Positions 1 to 7,504 of a stretch of 8,455 nt of DNA are shown here, piece by piece. The stretch is taken from contig DMNR01000416.1 in the NCBI GenBank assembly GCA_003452655.1, forward strand, positions 1 to 8,455, given 5' to 3'. Each line of letters begins with the position of its first letter. Position 1 is the stretch's first letter. The DNA comes from Actinomycetota bacterium. Its GTDB lineage: Bacteria > Actinomycetota > Actinomycetes > S36-B12 > UBA10799. The position numbers and the translations under genes are program-made. Below the pieces are notes generated by a model. That model was not told the origin of the DNA. It did not search any database and saw only the letters and a list, made by a program, of their open reading frames with translations.

Positions 1-38
1 ACGTTTCTGATGTCGAATCGTGGCTCCGCGAAAGAATC

Positions 39-2513
39 TCACGGTTTGCCGCTCTGCGGACCGCGCCCCACCAAAAAGAGTTGATTCGTCCCGTCTCTGC
101 CGACTGCAATGTCACCGGCTTGGTCGGTCCGCAGTACTCGCGCGCCCGCTCGCTGCCAACTCTCGATTGTCGAAACTGCCGGATGGCCATAGCGATTCTT
201 GGCACCCACAGACACAACGGCGACTGACGCCGGGAACTGCCTCGTCAACTCCGCACTCTGATTGCGCGAACCGTGATGCGGCACCTTGACCAGGTCAAAC
301 ACGGTGCTCGCATTCTGCGCGATCACTGCGCTCTGCGCAGGGGGTTCCAGGTCTCCGGTCAGAAGCACCCGGACAGGCGGGCTGCCAAATTCCACAGCTA
401 GGGCTACCGAAGCATTGTTTGGCGCAGATCCCGGCCCCCGAATGAGTTGAGTTGGCCACAGCACCCGGTACTCCAGCCACCCGACGCGGCCCTGCTCACC
501 AGGCGCCGCGATCCGCACCGGAACTCGGTGCTCACGCAAGGCCGATGCCGTTTGCTCCGCTTGCTGCTTCGGCTCAGCTAGCGGACTCACCATGGCTGAA
601 CCCACGGTTCGATCGTTGAGCGCCCCAGCCACACCATCCACATGATCAGCGTGGAAATGCGAAAGCACCAGCAAGTCGATGCTTATGATCCCTAGATCCG
701 ACAGGCACTTGTCGACCTGTCCTCGATCTGGGCCCACATCAACAACGACCGCGTGCCCTGGGGTCGTCGAAAACACGAGTGCGTCACCTTGGCCGACATC
801 ACACGCGACCACCAACCAGTTCGGTGGCGGCCATGGCTGCTGTTGATTTCGCAGGCACACCAGAATGCCAAGTAGCGCCGCCACAATTGCCGCTGATGCA
901 CGCTGATGTGCGCGAACAAACCACTGAATGCGGGTAAAGTTGATCATGCTCGCCGCCACTCCCGCCGAGAGGGCGGCAGCGAGTGTGAACCCCAACAATC
1001 CAGGCGGCCACGGCAGAACGGCAAACGGCAGATCCGCACTCCATCTCGCAACACCCGCGATCCACTGCGCGGCGATGCCGCCGAGGAATGCCGGAATCTG
1101 GCCGGCCGGAGGTGCAACGCTTTGCGCGACGGCCGCAAGACTTCCGAAGACTGTCGCGACCGGAACCGCAGGCTCGGTCAAGACATTGGCCACAATCCCG
1201 ACAGCGGGAATCCCATTTCCAAAACTCGCAGTCAACGGAAGGGTTGCGAGTTGTGCTGCGCACGCGATCCCGAAGGCCAGCGAGACGACCCGTTTGAATT
1301 TTCCGACGCGGCTCGTCGGTCGTTCATCCGATTCCCGTCTGCGCCGCTGGGATGCGGCGAAGATGAGCAGGCCGGCCGTCGCCGCCACCGATAGCGCGAA
1401 TCCCATCGACAATGACAACCACGGATCGATCAGCAGCAGCGCAACAACACTGACGACAAGCGCCGTGGCCCCAGCGCGATCCGTCGTGGTGAAAATTGCC
1501 ATGAGCCCGACCAACCCCATGACGGCAGCTCGAAGCACGCTTGGCTGTGGTCCGACGACGACAACGAAGCCAAGGAGCGCGGCGACTGCGAATCCCACAC
1601 CCAACCTCCGCGGCACCCGAAACCACCTCGAAACCGCGATCGCCAACCCGGTGACGATTGCGAGGTTCGCGCCGCTGACGGCCGTGAGGTGGCTGAGCCC
1701 TGTTAGCTGCATGTCAGCGCGAAGGTCCGCTTCCAACCTCGATTCATCCCCGACCACCAGTCCGGGTAGGAGACCCTGAGCATCCGCAGGCAACCCAGCG
1801 CTTGCCGCGCGCATGCTGGCGCGCACGTGGGCGGCAGCCTGCTGCCACATTGGGGCCGTCGCCACTTGTCGAGGCGAACCGCGAACCCGAACGATTGCAG
1901 CGCTTCCCCGCGCAACATCACCGGGTCGAATCGAGGCCTTCACCGAGATCACGGTGCCTGGAATCAGGCTTGCCAACTCGGCAGGAGAACTCGAACCAAA
2001 TAGCTGGATGGGAACCGACAGACGCCAGTGTGAATCGCCCTCGGAAATCTCAGCAACAGTTGCGCGAGCCGACCACGTCTTCTTCGGTAGTTGGCCTTCA
2101 CCACTGCTCCACGCAGCTGCAGCGGGCTGCTTGCGGGTGACCCGTGGCGGCTCATCGACCACAACAACAACATCTGCCGAAGCATGAGCTGCGCCCATCG
2201 ATGCAAGTGGTTCAGCGGCCACGGGCGCGACGCGCATGATGGCCAGCACGAGCCCTGCCCCGACTCCAAGCACGACCGGCGCTGTCATCCCGGATCGGCG
2301 GGATCTGCTCGGTGACCGCGGTCGGTGCGAAGCTCGACGCCACGCCAGCAGCCAGAGCCCAATACCTGCCACTGCGGCCAACGCTGTCGTGAGCAGTGCG
2401 GGACGCACCCAACGGCCAGCGACAACCAAAATCACGAACGCTTCCGTCGCCCACAATGCCACTGCCAGCGGAACGAGTCGAAGATCGACGGGACGGGATA
2501 TCGATTCATCCAT
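39..2513 (-). CDS. comEC: ComEC/Rec2 family competence protein: inner-membrane DNA channel with C-terminal metallo-beta-lactamase domain
   Basis: ComEC carries single-stranded DNA across the cytoplasmic membrane during natural transformation. Numbered from the ATG, the protein (824 aa) shows N-terminal membrane helices (about 12-60 and 78-95), an extracytoplasmic OB-like DUF4131 region (about 147-211), the Competence core beginning with GLLPGLVVGD (247-256) and LTAVSGAN (276-283), then about eight to ten hydrophobic helices to 556. The C-terminal metallo-beta-lactamase-like domain keeps DVGQGD (572-577), SHFHADH (618-624), LTGD (718-721), HHGS (746-749) and YGHP (775-778), so the metal-binding nuclease site looks intact. 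Length and domain order are those of full-length ComEC. The stop is TGA at 39-41. An in-frame TTG directly precedes the ATG (2514-2516) and abuts the comEA stop, so either could be the start; ATG is preferred by codon type. No ribosome binding site is evident, so translation is probably coupled to comEA. Family assignment is secure; actual competence is inferred. Confidence 0.96.
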   Translation of the reverse strand: MDESISRPVDLRLVPLAVALWATEAFVILVVAGRWVRPALLTTALAAVAGIGLWLLAWRRASHRPRSPSRSRRSGMTAPVVLGVGAGLVLAIMRVAPVAAEPLASMGAAHASADVVVVVDEPPRVTRKQPAAAAWSSGEGQLPKKTWSARATVAEISEGDSHWRLSVPIQLFGSSSPAELASLIPGTVISVKASIRPGDVARGSAAIVRVRGSPRQVATAPMWQQAAAHVRASMRAASAGLPADAQGLLPGLVVGDESRLEADLRADMQLTGLSHLTAVSGANLAIVTGLAIAVSRWFRVPRRLGVGFAVAALLGFVVVVGPQPSVLRAAVMGLVGLMAIFTTTDRAGATALVVSVVALLLIDPWLSLSMGFALSVAATAGLLIFAASQRRRRESDERPTSRVGKFKRVVSLAFGIACAAQLATLPLTASFGNGIPAVGIVANVLTEPAVPVATVFGSLAAVAQSVAPPAGQIPAFLGGIAAQWIAGVARWSADLPFAVLPWPPGLLGFTLAAALSAGVAASMINFTRIQWFVRAHQRASAAIVAALLGILVCLRNQQQPWPPPNWLVVACDVGQGDALVFSTTPGHAVVVDVGPDRGQVDKCLSDLGIISIDLLVLSHFHADHVDGVAGALNDRTVGSAMVSPLAEPKQQAEQTASALREHRVPVRIAAPGEQGRVGWLEYRVLWPTQLIRGPGSAPNNASVALAVEFGSPPVRVLLTGDLEPPAQSAVIAQNASTVFDLVKVPHHGSRNQSAELTRQFPASVAVVSVGAKNRYGHPAVSTIESWQRAGARVLRTDQAGDIAVGRDGTNQLFLVGRGPQSGKP

Positions 2514-2516
2514 CAA

Positions 2517-3272
2517 CTAGACCGCAACGTGAGGAGCTATTTGAGCAAAGGTGGCATCGCCGATCCCCGGAACTTCCCGGAGTTGGTCAACCGACCTGAA
2601 GCCGCCGTGTTGGGTGCGAAATTCGATGATTTTCGATGCCATCACAGGACCGACGCGAGGCAACTGCTCAAGTTGCGCGGCCGTCGCTTTGTTCAGGCTC
2701 ACCTTGGGCCCGGCTCCACTGGGCCCCGGGGCCGCGCCCCCGCTGAGCTGTCCGCCACCTGAGGCAAGCGTTGGTTGCGACGTACTCGGTTCCTCCTGTG
2801 CGCCAACATCTATCTGCTCCCCGTCAATCAGAACCCGGGCAAGATTGATGCGGGCGCGTCCCTTTGCCATTCCGCCGGCTGCCGCGACCGCATCTGCGAC
2901 TCGGGCTCCCGCAGACAAGGCGTAGACGCCGGCTTGGCGGACAGGTCCGGTTACGTGAACAACGACGAGCCCGCCGGCCGCACTCTGACTCCCCGAAGGT
3001 TCGCCATTCCCGGCGGCACTTGTAGGTGCACTCGCGGCTGCAGGATCCGTGCTTCCCGACGCTGAGCGTGCTGCAACCGGAGTTCCGCTCCGAATGACCT
3101 GGGGAACGGTGGCCGAGTCCACCGGCCTAGTCCGAATTGCGAGCAGCGCCACGAGCATCACAACAGCAACCAGTACACCGGTGATGACCCGGACGCTGGT
3201 CCGATCCCAGGCGACCAAGATCCGCTCACGGGTGGACCAATTCGAGTCGTTCGAATCGTGTGTTTCAGGCAT
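2517..3272 (-). CDS. comEA: ComEA family DNA-binding competence protein (SLBB + helix-hairpin-helix)
   Basis: ComEA is the membrane-anchored DNA receptor that hands incoming DNA to ComEC. The 251-aa protein has a short charged cytoplasmic start, one membrane anchor (about 28-47), a low-complexity Ala/Ser/Gly/Pro linker (about 60-100), an SLBB domain (about 101-157, with VHVTGPV and GVYALSAGARVADAVAAAGG), a second Gly/Ser/Pro-rich linker (158-188) and a C-terminal double helix-hairpin-helix (189-251) with SLNKATAAQLEQLPRVGPV and VPGIGDATFAQI. This is the standard layout of Gram-positive and actinobacterial ComEA. The start is ATG at 3272; no Shine-Dalgarno is visible, but a TAGCTT hexamer lies 6 nt upstream. 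The stop TAG (2517-2519) sits directly before the comEC start, so the two are certainly co-transcribed. The M. tuberculosis counterpart, as I recall the locus, is Rv2415c beside Rv2414c (comEC). Whether it supports transformation here is not shown by sequence. Confidence 0.95.
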   Translation of the reverse strand: MPETHDSNDSNWSTRERILVAWDRTSVRVITGVLVAVVMLVALLAIRTRPVDSATVPQVIRSGTPVAARSASGSTDPAAASAPTSAAGNGEPSGSQSAAGGLVVVHVTGPVRQAGVYALSAGARVADAVAAAGGMAKGRARINLARVLIDGEQIDVGAQEEPSTSQPTLASGGGQLSGGAAPGPSGAGPKVSLNKATAAQLEQLPRVGPVMASKIIEFRTQHGGFRSVDQLREVPGIGDATFAQIAPHVAV

Positions 3273-3278
3273 ACCCAG

Positions 3279-3284
3279 AAGCTA
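3279..3284 (-). promoter_or_regulatory. Putative -10 box for comEA (TAGCTT), leaderless type
   Basis: On the minus strand TAGCTT is followed by six bases and then the comEA ATG, matching the actinobacterial TANNNT -10 consensus with transcription start at or next to the A of the ATG. No clear -35 is seen 16-19 nt upstream. The same TAGNNT-6-start arrangement appears before leuS and octT, which raises confidence above that of an isolated hexamer. Confidence 0.45.
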
Positions 3285-3286
3285 GG

Positions 3287-3308
3287 GATGGGTGCTCAAC
3301 GGCCCATC
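3287..3308. repeat. Inverted repeat upstream of the comEA -10 (6-bp arms, 10-nt spacer)
   Basis: GATGGG (3287-3292) and CCCATC (3303-3308) are perfect complements separated by 10 nt, placed just upstream of the putative comEA -10 box, across the spacer and -35 zone. It could be an operator or a weak hairpin after plsY. There is no T-tract, so a classical terminator is unlikely. Six-base arms also occur by chance. Confidence 0.25.
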
Positions 3309-3360
3309 GCGACCGAGTCCGAACTGGGGACAAGGTCCGCCATGGCAGAGATGGGGATAA

Positions 3361-3990
3361 CTAAGGGCCGGATTGCTCCGCCTGTACCGCCGACTCGGTG
3401 TCAGGTGGGGTTCGCCAATCGGTCCATGCGGCCCGGATGTTGCGTTGATGGCGCACAATCACCAGTAGCCCGACGAGGACACCGAACAGAGTCATTTCCA
3501 GATCATCGTGGTCCACGAGTGCGGTGACGATCAGCGCTCCCGCCGCTGCCACGCTGGCAATCCCCGTCCGTTTCACAATGACAAAGACAATCGCGAAGAC
3601 CACCAACACTGGGATCAACCACAGCGGTTCGGCACCGAGCAGCACGCCGATCGTGGTCGCAACCCCCTTGCCCCCTTTCCCTTTCAGGAACGGCGACGTC
3701 ATGTGCCCCAAGATGGCTGCGAACCCAGCAAGCGCTCCCAGGGCTGGATTCACCAGGTGACTGAAGGCCAAGACCGGAATGAGTCCTTTGAGTAGGTCAA
3801 TGACGAGGACCACAATGCCGGTCTTTCGCCCCATGACACGGGCGGCATTGGTGGCCCCTGGATTTCCCGACCCGCTGTTGTTGAGGTCAATCCCTCTGGC
3901 CTTCGCGATGATCGAGGCAGGGTTGATCGAACCGACAAAATAGCCGACTACGACGGCGCAAATGACCCAGGCGACTGCCCCGGCAGTCAT
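3361..3990 (-). CDS. plsY: Glycerol-3-phosphate 1-O-acyltransferase PlsY (acyl-phosphate dependent)
   Basis: PlsY is the integral membrane enzyme that moves an acyl chain from acyl-phosphate to sn-glycerol-3-phosphate, giving lysophosphatidic acid, the first step of membrane phospholipid synthesis. All three family signatures are present (209 aa from the ATG): motif 1 SGSGNPGATN (39-48), the phosphate-binding loop KGKGGKGVAT (103-112) preceded by GH (95-96), and motif 3 RHQRNI (180-185). Several hydrophobic helices fit the multi-pass fold. The last 20 or so residues are a polar tail without recognised function. I chose ATG at 3990 because it overlaps the degV stop as ATGA, a typical coupled junction; an in-frame TTG at 4002 would add MVSD and is less likely. 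The stop is TAG. It follows degV, a FakB homologue, which fits acyl-phosphate supply. No ribosome binding site is seen, consistent with coupling. Confidence 0.95.
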   Translation of the reverse strand: MTAGAVAWVICAVVVGYFVGSINPASIIAKARGIDLNNSGSGNPGATNAARVMGRKTGIVVLVIDLLKGLIPVLAFSHLVNPALGALAGFAAILGHMTSPFLKGKGGKGVATTIGVLLGAEPLWLIPVLVVFAIVFVIVKRTGIASVAAAGALIVTALVDHDDLEMTLFGVLVGLLVIVRHQRNIRAAWTDWRTPPDTESAVQAEQSGP

Positions 3991-4850
3991 GTCTGAGACC
4001 AAGGCTTCGGGGCGATAGTCACCGCGACGCAGCCTGGTCCAACGTGGGCACCCACCACTGCCCCAATCTCGATTCGGACGATGTCCTTGCCCCCGAGCGC
4101 GACGCTGATCTGTTCAGCGATCTCGTCGGCTCGTTCCGGCGCATCGATATGCTGCACCGCCACGTCCACATCGCCGTCGTCCGCTTTTGCCGCGGCGACG
4201 GAAATCTCGAGAAGGCGGGCGAGCGCCTTGCTTGGCGTCCTGGCCTTCTCCAACAACTCGACACGGCCATCGCGGACACCCAAGATCGGCTTCACCCTCA
4301 AAGCGGCGCCGATGGCAGCTGATGCCTTGCCGATGCGTCCACCACGCTTCAAATACTCAAGGCTGTCGACGTAGAAGTAGGTGTTCGATCGGCGCGCTCT
4401 GGAAGTCACCGCAGCAGCGACTTCCTCAGCCTCCGCGCCAGCTTCGGCAAGTTCGGCGCCTGTCAGGCACGCAAAACCGAGACCCATCGCCAGCGTCCGA
4501 CTATCGATGACCGTCACCGGGACTGGTGAATCCTTGGCCGCGAGCAGCGCGGTCTGGTACGTCCCGGACAACTCCGCCGACAGGTGCGCACTGATGATGT
4601 GATCCACTCCGCTGGCAGCTGCCTGCTCATAAGCATTCACAAAATCGACCGGAGATGGCCGCGAAGTGCTGACCGGCAGCCAATCGCGCAATGCGCGTGC
4701 CACCTCAGCGGTTGAAATGTCCACGCCTTCGCGAAATGCCTGACCCGAGACGATCACCTGGACCGGGACCTTTGTGATCTGGTTATCCACGGCCCATTGC
4801 GTCGGAAGGTATGAGGTTGAATCCGTGACGACGGCAACGTGGCGCTCCAT
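3987..4850 (-). CDS. DegV family fatty-acid-binding protein (FakB-like)
   Basis: DegV proteins bind one fatty acid in a deep pocket; those called FakB present it to the FakA kinase, which makes acyl-phosphate from exogenous or recycled fatty acids. The 287-aa protein has the usual family length and signatures: VVTDSTSYLP (7-16), TSRPSP (62-67), AELSGTYQ (92-99), the YLKRGGRIG segment (166-174), KPIL (187-190) and the C-terminal GAHVGPG (267-273). There is no signal peptide or membrane helix, so it is cytosolic. The start is ATG at 4850; no Shine-Dalgarno is present, and a TAGCGT hexamer lies 8 nt upstream. Its TGA stop overlaps the plsY ATG. FakA (a DAK2-domain protein) is not in the window and would have to be encoded elsewhere. 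M. tuberculosis carries a DegV gene, Rv2417c as I recall, at the equivalent place. DegV/FakB paralogues differ in ligand choice, and the ligand here cannot be read from sequence. Confidence 0.93.
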   Translation of the reverse strand: MERHVAVVTDSTSYLPTQWAVDNQITKVPVQVIVSGQAFREGVDISTAEVARALRDWLPVSTSRPSPVDFVNAYEQAAASGVDHIISAHLSAELSGTYQTALLAAKDSPVPVTVIDSRTLAMGLGFACLTGAELAEAGAEAEEVAAAVTSRARRSNTYFYVDSLEYLKRGGRIGKASAAIGAALRVKPILGVRDGRVELLEKARTPSKALARLLEISVAAAKADDGDVDVAVQHIDAPERADEIAEQISVALGGKDIVRIEIGAVVGAHVGPGCVAVTIAPKPWSQT

Positions 4851-4858
4851 GGAACGCG

Positions 4859-4864
4859 ACGCTA
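4859..4864 (-). promoter_or_regulatory. Putative -10 box for degV-plsY (TAGCGT)
   Basis: TAGCGT on the minus strand ends 8 nt before the degV ATG, so transcription would begin at or one to two bases before the start codon. It fits TANNNT, but the spacing is 2 nt longer than at comEA, leuS and octT, and no TTGACA-like -35 is visible. The lack of a Shine-Dalgarno sequence supports a leaderless or near-leaderless mRNA. Confidence 0.38.
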
Positions 4865-4903
4865 CCGCTCAGACGTGAGCTATTGCTAACGGATCACCAC
4901 ACA

Positions 4904-4919
4904 GATCAAGCCGTTGATC
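4904..4919. repeat. Perfect 6-bp inverted repeat GATCAA-N4-TTGATC upstream of degV
   Basis: GATCAA (4904-4909) and TTGATC (4914-4919) are perfect complements around a 4-nt loop, 54 bp upstream of the degV start and about 40 bp upstream of its putative -10. The right half belongs to a direct repeat (GTTGATCC) found again at 4958-4965. Position and symmetry suit a regulator site, but an RNA hairpin after leuS is also possible. Confidence 0.35.
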
Positions 4920-4965
4920 CGATGAACGGGCATCCGTCACCCTTTTGGCGCATGACGGTTGATCC
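4913..4965. repeat. Direct repeat pair GTTGATCC (4913-4920 and 4958-4965)
   Basis: The octamer GTTGATCC occurs twice on the plus strand, 45 bp start to start (about four helical turns). A related inverted half-site, GGATCA, lies at 4891-4896 closer to degV. Repeated half-sites upstream of one promoter can mark a regulator, but short GATC-containing words also recur by chance. Confidence 0.3.
4934..4958. repeat. Inverted repeat CCGTCA-N13-TGACGG in the leuS-degV gap
   Basis: CCGTCA (4934-4939) and TGACGG (4953-4958) are perfect complements across 13 nt, lying between the two GTTGATCC copies and sharing one G with the second. It could fold in RNA read through from leuS or act as a DNA site. 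No T-tract follows on either strand. Confidence 0.3.
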
Positions 4966-4968
4966 ACG

Positions 4969-4988
4969 CGGGCCGCGTCGGCGACCCG
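4969..4988 (-). terminator. leuS: GC-rich hairpin after leuS, possible terminator without U-tract
   Basis: About 20 nt past the leuS stop, minus-strand RNA can form an 8-bp GC-rich stem with one G-U pair and a CGAC loop. The G-U pair becomes a C-A mismatch on the plus strand, so the fold favours minus-strand RNA. No U run follows. Such tail-less hairpins are common candidate terminators in actinobacteria, but efficiency cannot be judged and some readthrough into degV is possible. Confidence 0.4.
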
Positions 4989-5008
4989 GCAGACCGTGCC
5001 CCTCACGC

Positions 5009-7492
5009 CTACTCAGGTACGACGTTGACCAGCTTGGGCGCGCGAACAATGACCGTCCGAATCCCGCGTCCATCAAGTGAAGTCACGACGCCGGGCTCAG
5101 CGAGGGCTAGTTCGCGCAATTCGTCCTCGCCGATCTCCGGGGATACCTCGAGGCGTGCGCGCACCTTGCCTGCCACCTGGACGACACACGTCACCGAGTC
5201 GGCAACCAAGAGCGATTCATCGACGCCTGGCCACCCGGCCAATGCAACACAGGGCTCATGGCCAAGCCGAGCCCACATGTCCTCCGCCGTGTAGGGCGCA
5301 ACGAGTGACAACATGACCGCCACAGCCTCGGTTGCCTCGCGAACCGCAGGATCGGCTCCACCGCACCCAGAGTCGATCGCCTTTCGAACCGCGTTCACCA
5401 GCTCCATTGTCTTGGCGACCGCGACGTTGAAGCGGTAGGCCTCGACGGCCTGCTGCGCTTCGAAAACCATTCGGTGCGTGACTTTGCGGAGTCCCTCGTC
5501 GCCGGTCTTCGGATCAACGCCAACTGCCGAGGTGATGTCACCGGACAGACGCCAGGCCCTGGCCAGGAACTTCTTGGCACCGGCCGGGGATACGTCCGCC
5601 CAGTCAATGTCATCTTCGGGGGGCCCAGCGAAGACCATGGTGAGCCGAACTGCATCAACACCGTGATCGACGAGCTCGTCGGAGAGCCGAACCAAGTTGC
5701 CACGAGACTTGCTCATCGCCGAGCCGTCCATTTGAACCATTCCCTGATTAAGGAGCCGTTCGAACGGTTCGGTGAAAGACACGAGCCCCATGTCGAAGAA
5801 GACCTTCGTGAAGAAGCGCGCATACAACAGGTGCAGGATCGCGTGCGTGACACCGCCGACGTACTGATCGACCGGAAGCCATTTTTCGGCTTGGCGCGGA
5901 TCGAAAGCTTCGGATTCGTTGTGCGGGTTGAGGAACCGAAGGAAATACCAGGACGAATCGAAGAACGTATCCATCGTGTCGGTGTCCCGCCGGGCTGCTC
6001 CGCCACATCGTGGACAGTCAACATTGACCCAATCCTCGGCAGCACCAAGCGGCGACGACCCCTTGGGCTGCAAGTCGAGGCCCTCGGCAGAGGGAAGCTC
6101 GACTGGCAGTTGATCCGCCGGAACCGGAACTTCCCCACAGGATGGGCAGTGAATGATAGGAATCGGAGTTCCCCAGTACCGCTGACGCGATATCAGCCAG
6201 TCACGCAAGCGGTAGTTGATTGCGGCCTCACCCTTGGCATCGACAGCCAGCAGCTCGATGATTTTGGCGATCGCCTCGTTCTTACCCAGACCATCCAAGG
6301 GCCCCGAGTTGACGTGCACTCCATCGTCAGCGGTCGCCTCGCCGGTGACCGCCGGATCGGAGTCGGCGGCAACAACCACCCGCACCGGTAGGTCGAATAC
6401 CCGAGCAAAGTCGAGGTCACGTTGATCGTGGGCGGGAACGGCCATCACGGCCCCGGTGCCGTAGTCGGCCAGGACGTAATCGGATGCGTAGACGGGCAAC
6501 CGCTCGCCATTAACGGGGTTGATGGCGTACCGATGGAGAAAGACTCCGGTCTTCGGGCGATCGGTGGCCATGCGGTCAATGTCGCTGGACTTCTTGACCT
6601 GCTCGAGGTAGTCGTTGAACTCCTCCTGCGCCGGACCGTCAGCGGCAAGTTCGGCCGCCAAATCGGAGTCGACAGCAACCACGAAGAAGGTCGCGCCGAA
6701 CAACGTGTCGGGCCGGGTCGTATAGACCGTCACGGGGCGGGGGTGGTCCGTAATCTCAAATTGAACGTTGGCGCCTGTCGAACGGCCGATCCAGTTCTGC
6801 TGCATCAGCAGCACCTTGTCGGGCCACTTGCCCTCAAGTTGATCCATGTCGTCGAGGAGTCGCTCGGCGTAGTCGGTGATCCGCAGATACCACTGAGTCA
6901 ACTTCTTCTTCGTGACGATGGAATCGCAACGCTCGCAACGGCCGCCGATAACTTGTTCGTTGGCCAACACGGTCTGGTCGGTCGGACACCAATTGACGGC
7001 ACTGTCCTTGCGGTACGCAAGACCCCGTTCGAACATCTGCAGGAAGATCCACTGGTTCCAGCGGTAGTACTCCGGATCGCAGGTATTCAGCACGCGATCC
7101 CAATCGAAGGAACACGCGTAGCGGCGCATCGATGCCTTTTGGGTAGCGATGTTCTCGTACGTCCAGACGGCCGGATCCTCACCGCGCTTGATTGCGGCGT
7201 TCTCTGCCGGCAGTCCGAATGCATCCCACCCGATCGGATGCATCACGTTGTAGCCACGCTGTGCCCAATACCGGGCGATCACGTCGCCAAGGGCATAGGC
7301 CTCGGCGTGACCCATATGCAGATCGCCGGATGGGTACGGGAACATGTCGAGGACGTACTTGGGTGGCCGTGGATCATCGGGGTTACCCGACCGGAACGGA
7401 GCGAGTTCATCCCACACCGGCAGCCACCGCTCTTGCATAGCGGCAGGGTCGTATTCGATCGGTTCAGCGGTTGTCACAGCGGCGTCACTCAC
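5009..7492 (-). CDS. leuS: Leucine--tRNA ligase (LeuRS)
   Basis: This class I synthetase charges tRNA-Leu with leucine in the cytosol and edits mischarged tRNA. The 827-aa protein has HMGH (59-62, HIGH motif) inside [16 protein letters not shown], a Cys cluster (C169, C186, C189), the CP1 editing domain (about 225-415) with [12 protein letters not shown] (258-269) and [15 protein letters not shown] (345-359, holding the editing Asp in AHDQRD), a second Cys set CPSC (449-452) and CPRC (493-496) resembling the zinc module of Thermus Leu[14 protein letters not shown] (505-516), AMSKS (592-596, KMSKS loop) and a short C-terminal tRNA-binding domain. The leucine-specific insertion that precedes KMSKS in E. 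coli and, in another form, in Thermus is absent. It is much shorter than the mycobacterial and streptomycete LeuRS (above 950 aa as I recall). The start is GTG, 9 bp after octT, with a TAGCCT hexamer 6 nt upstream and no Shine-Dalgarno; the stop is TAG. Confidence 0.97.
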   Translation of the reverse strand: MSDAAVTTAEPIEYDPAAMQERWLPVWDELAPFRSGNPDDPRPPKYVLDMFPYPSGDLHMGHAEAYALGDVIARYWAQRGYNVMHPIGWDAFGLPAENAAIKRGEDPAVWTYENIATQKASMRRYACSFDWDRVLNTCDPEYYRWNQWIFLQMFERGLAYRKDSAVNWCPTDQTVLANEQVIGGRCERCDSIVTKKKLTQWYLRITDYAERLLDDMDQLEGKWPDKVLLMQQNWIGRSTGANVQFEITDHPRPVTVYTTRPDTLFGATFFVVAVDSDLAAELAADGPAQEEFNDYLEQVKKSSDIDRMATDRPKTGVFLHRYAINPVNGERLPVYASDYVLADYGTGAVMAVPAHDQRDLDFARVFDLPVRVVVAADSDPAVTGEATADDGVHVNSGPLDGLGKNEAIAKIIELLAVDAKGEAAINYRLRDWLISRQRYWGTPIPIIHCPSCGEVPVPADQLPVELPSAEGLDLQPKGSSPLGAAEDWVNVDCPRCGGAARRDTDTMDTFFDSSWYFLRFLNPHNESEAFDPRQAEKWLPVDQYVGGVTHAILHLLYARFFTKVFFDMGLVSFTEPFERLLNQGMVQMDGSAMSKSRGNLVRLSDELVDHGVDAVRLTMVFAGPPEDDIDWADVSPAGAKKFLARAWRLSGDITSAVGVDPKTGDEGLRKVTHRMVFEAQQAVEAYRFNVAVAKTMELVNAVRKAIDSGCGGADPAVREATEAVAVMLSLVAPYTAEDMWARLGHEPCVALAGWPGVDESLLVADSVTCVVQVAGKVRARLEVSPEIGEDELRELALAEPGVVTSLDGRGIRTVIVRAPKLVNVVPE

Positions 7493-7498
7493 CGGACA

Positions 7499-7504
7499 AG
7501 GCTA
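7499..7504 (-). promoter_or_regulatory. leuS: Putative -10 box for leuS (TAGCCT), overlapping the octT stop
   Basis: TAGCCT on the minus strand lies six bases before the leuS GTG; its TAG is the octT stop codon. The spacing is identical to comEA and octT. It suggests a leaderless leuS mRNA from its own promoter in addition to any readthrough from octT. No convincing -35 element was found. Confidence 0.4.

Noticed and set aside
1..38. Start of a downstream gene (holA expected by gene order)
   Set aside because: Only 38 bp are present and no start codon with recognisable coding follows on the minus strand; nothing can be called.
592..596. Possible loss of function in LeuRS because AMSKS (residues 592-596 of the protein; coordinates here are residue numbers, not bases) replaces KMSKS
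   Set aside because: The catalytically important MSKS core is intact and the first position varies in functional LeuRS enzymes such as that of Thermus; all other motifs are intact.
928..1779. A 283-codon open frame on the plus strand opposite comEC
   Set aside because: Its translation is a Thr/Ala/Pro/Arg-rich low-complexity protein mirroring the hydrophobic ComEC membrane segments; no start signal or domain supports it.
3991..4002. TTG start giving plsY four extra residues
   Set aside because: The ATG at 3990 forms the classic ATGA overlap with degV and yields a normal PlsY N-terminus.
5474..6391. A 305-codon open frame on the plus strand opposite leuS
   Set aside because: It lies wholly within the LeuRS catalytic region on the other strand, with an atypical composition and no family signature.
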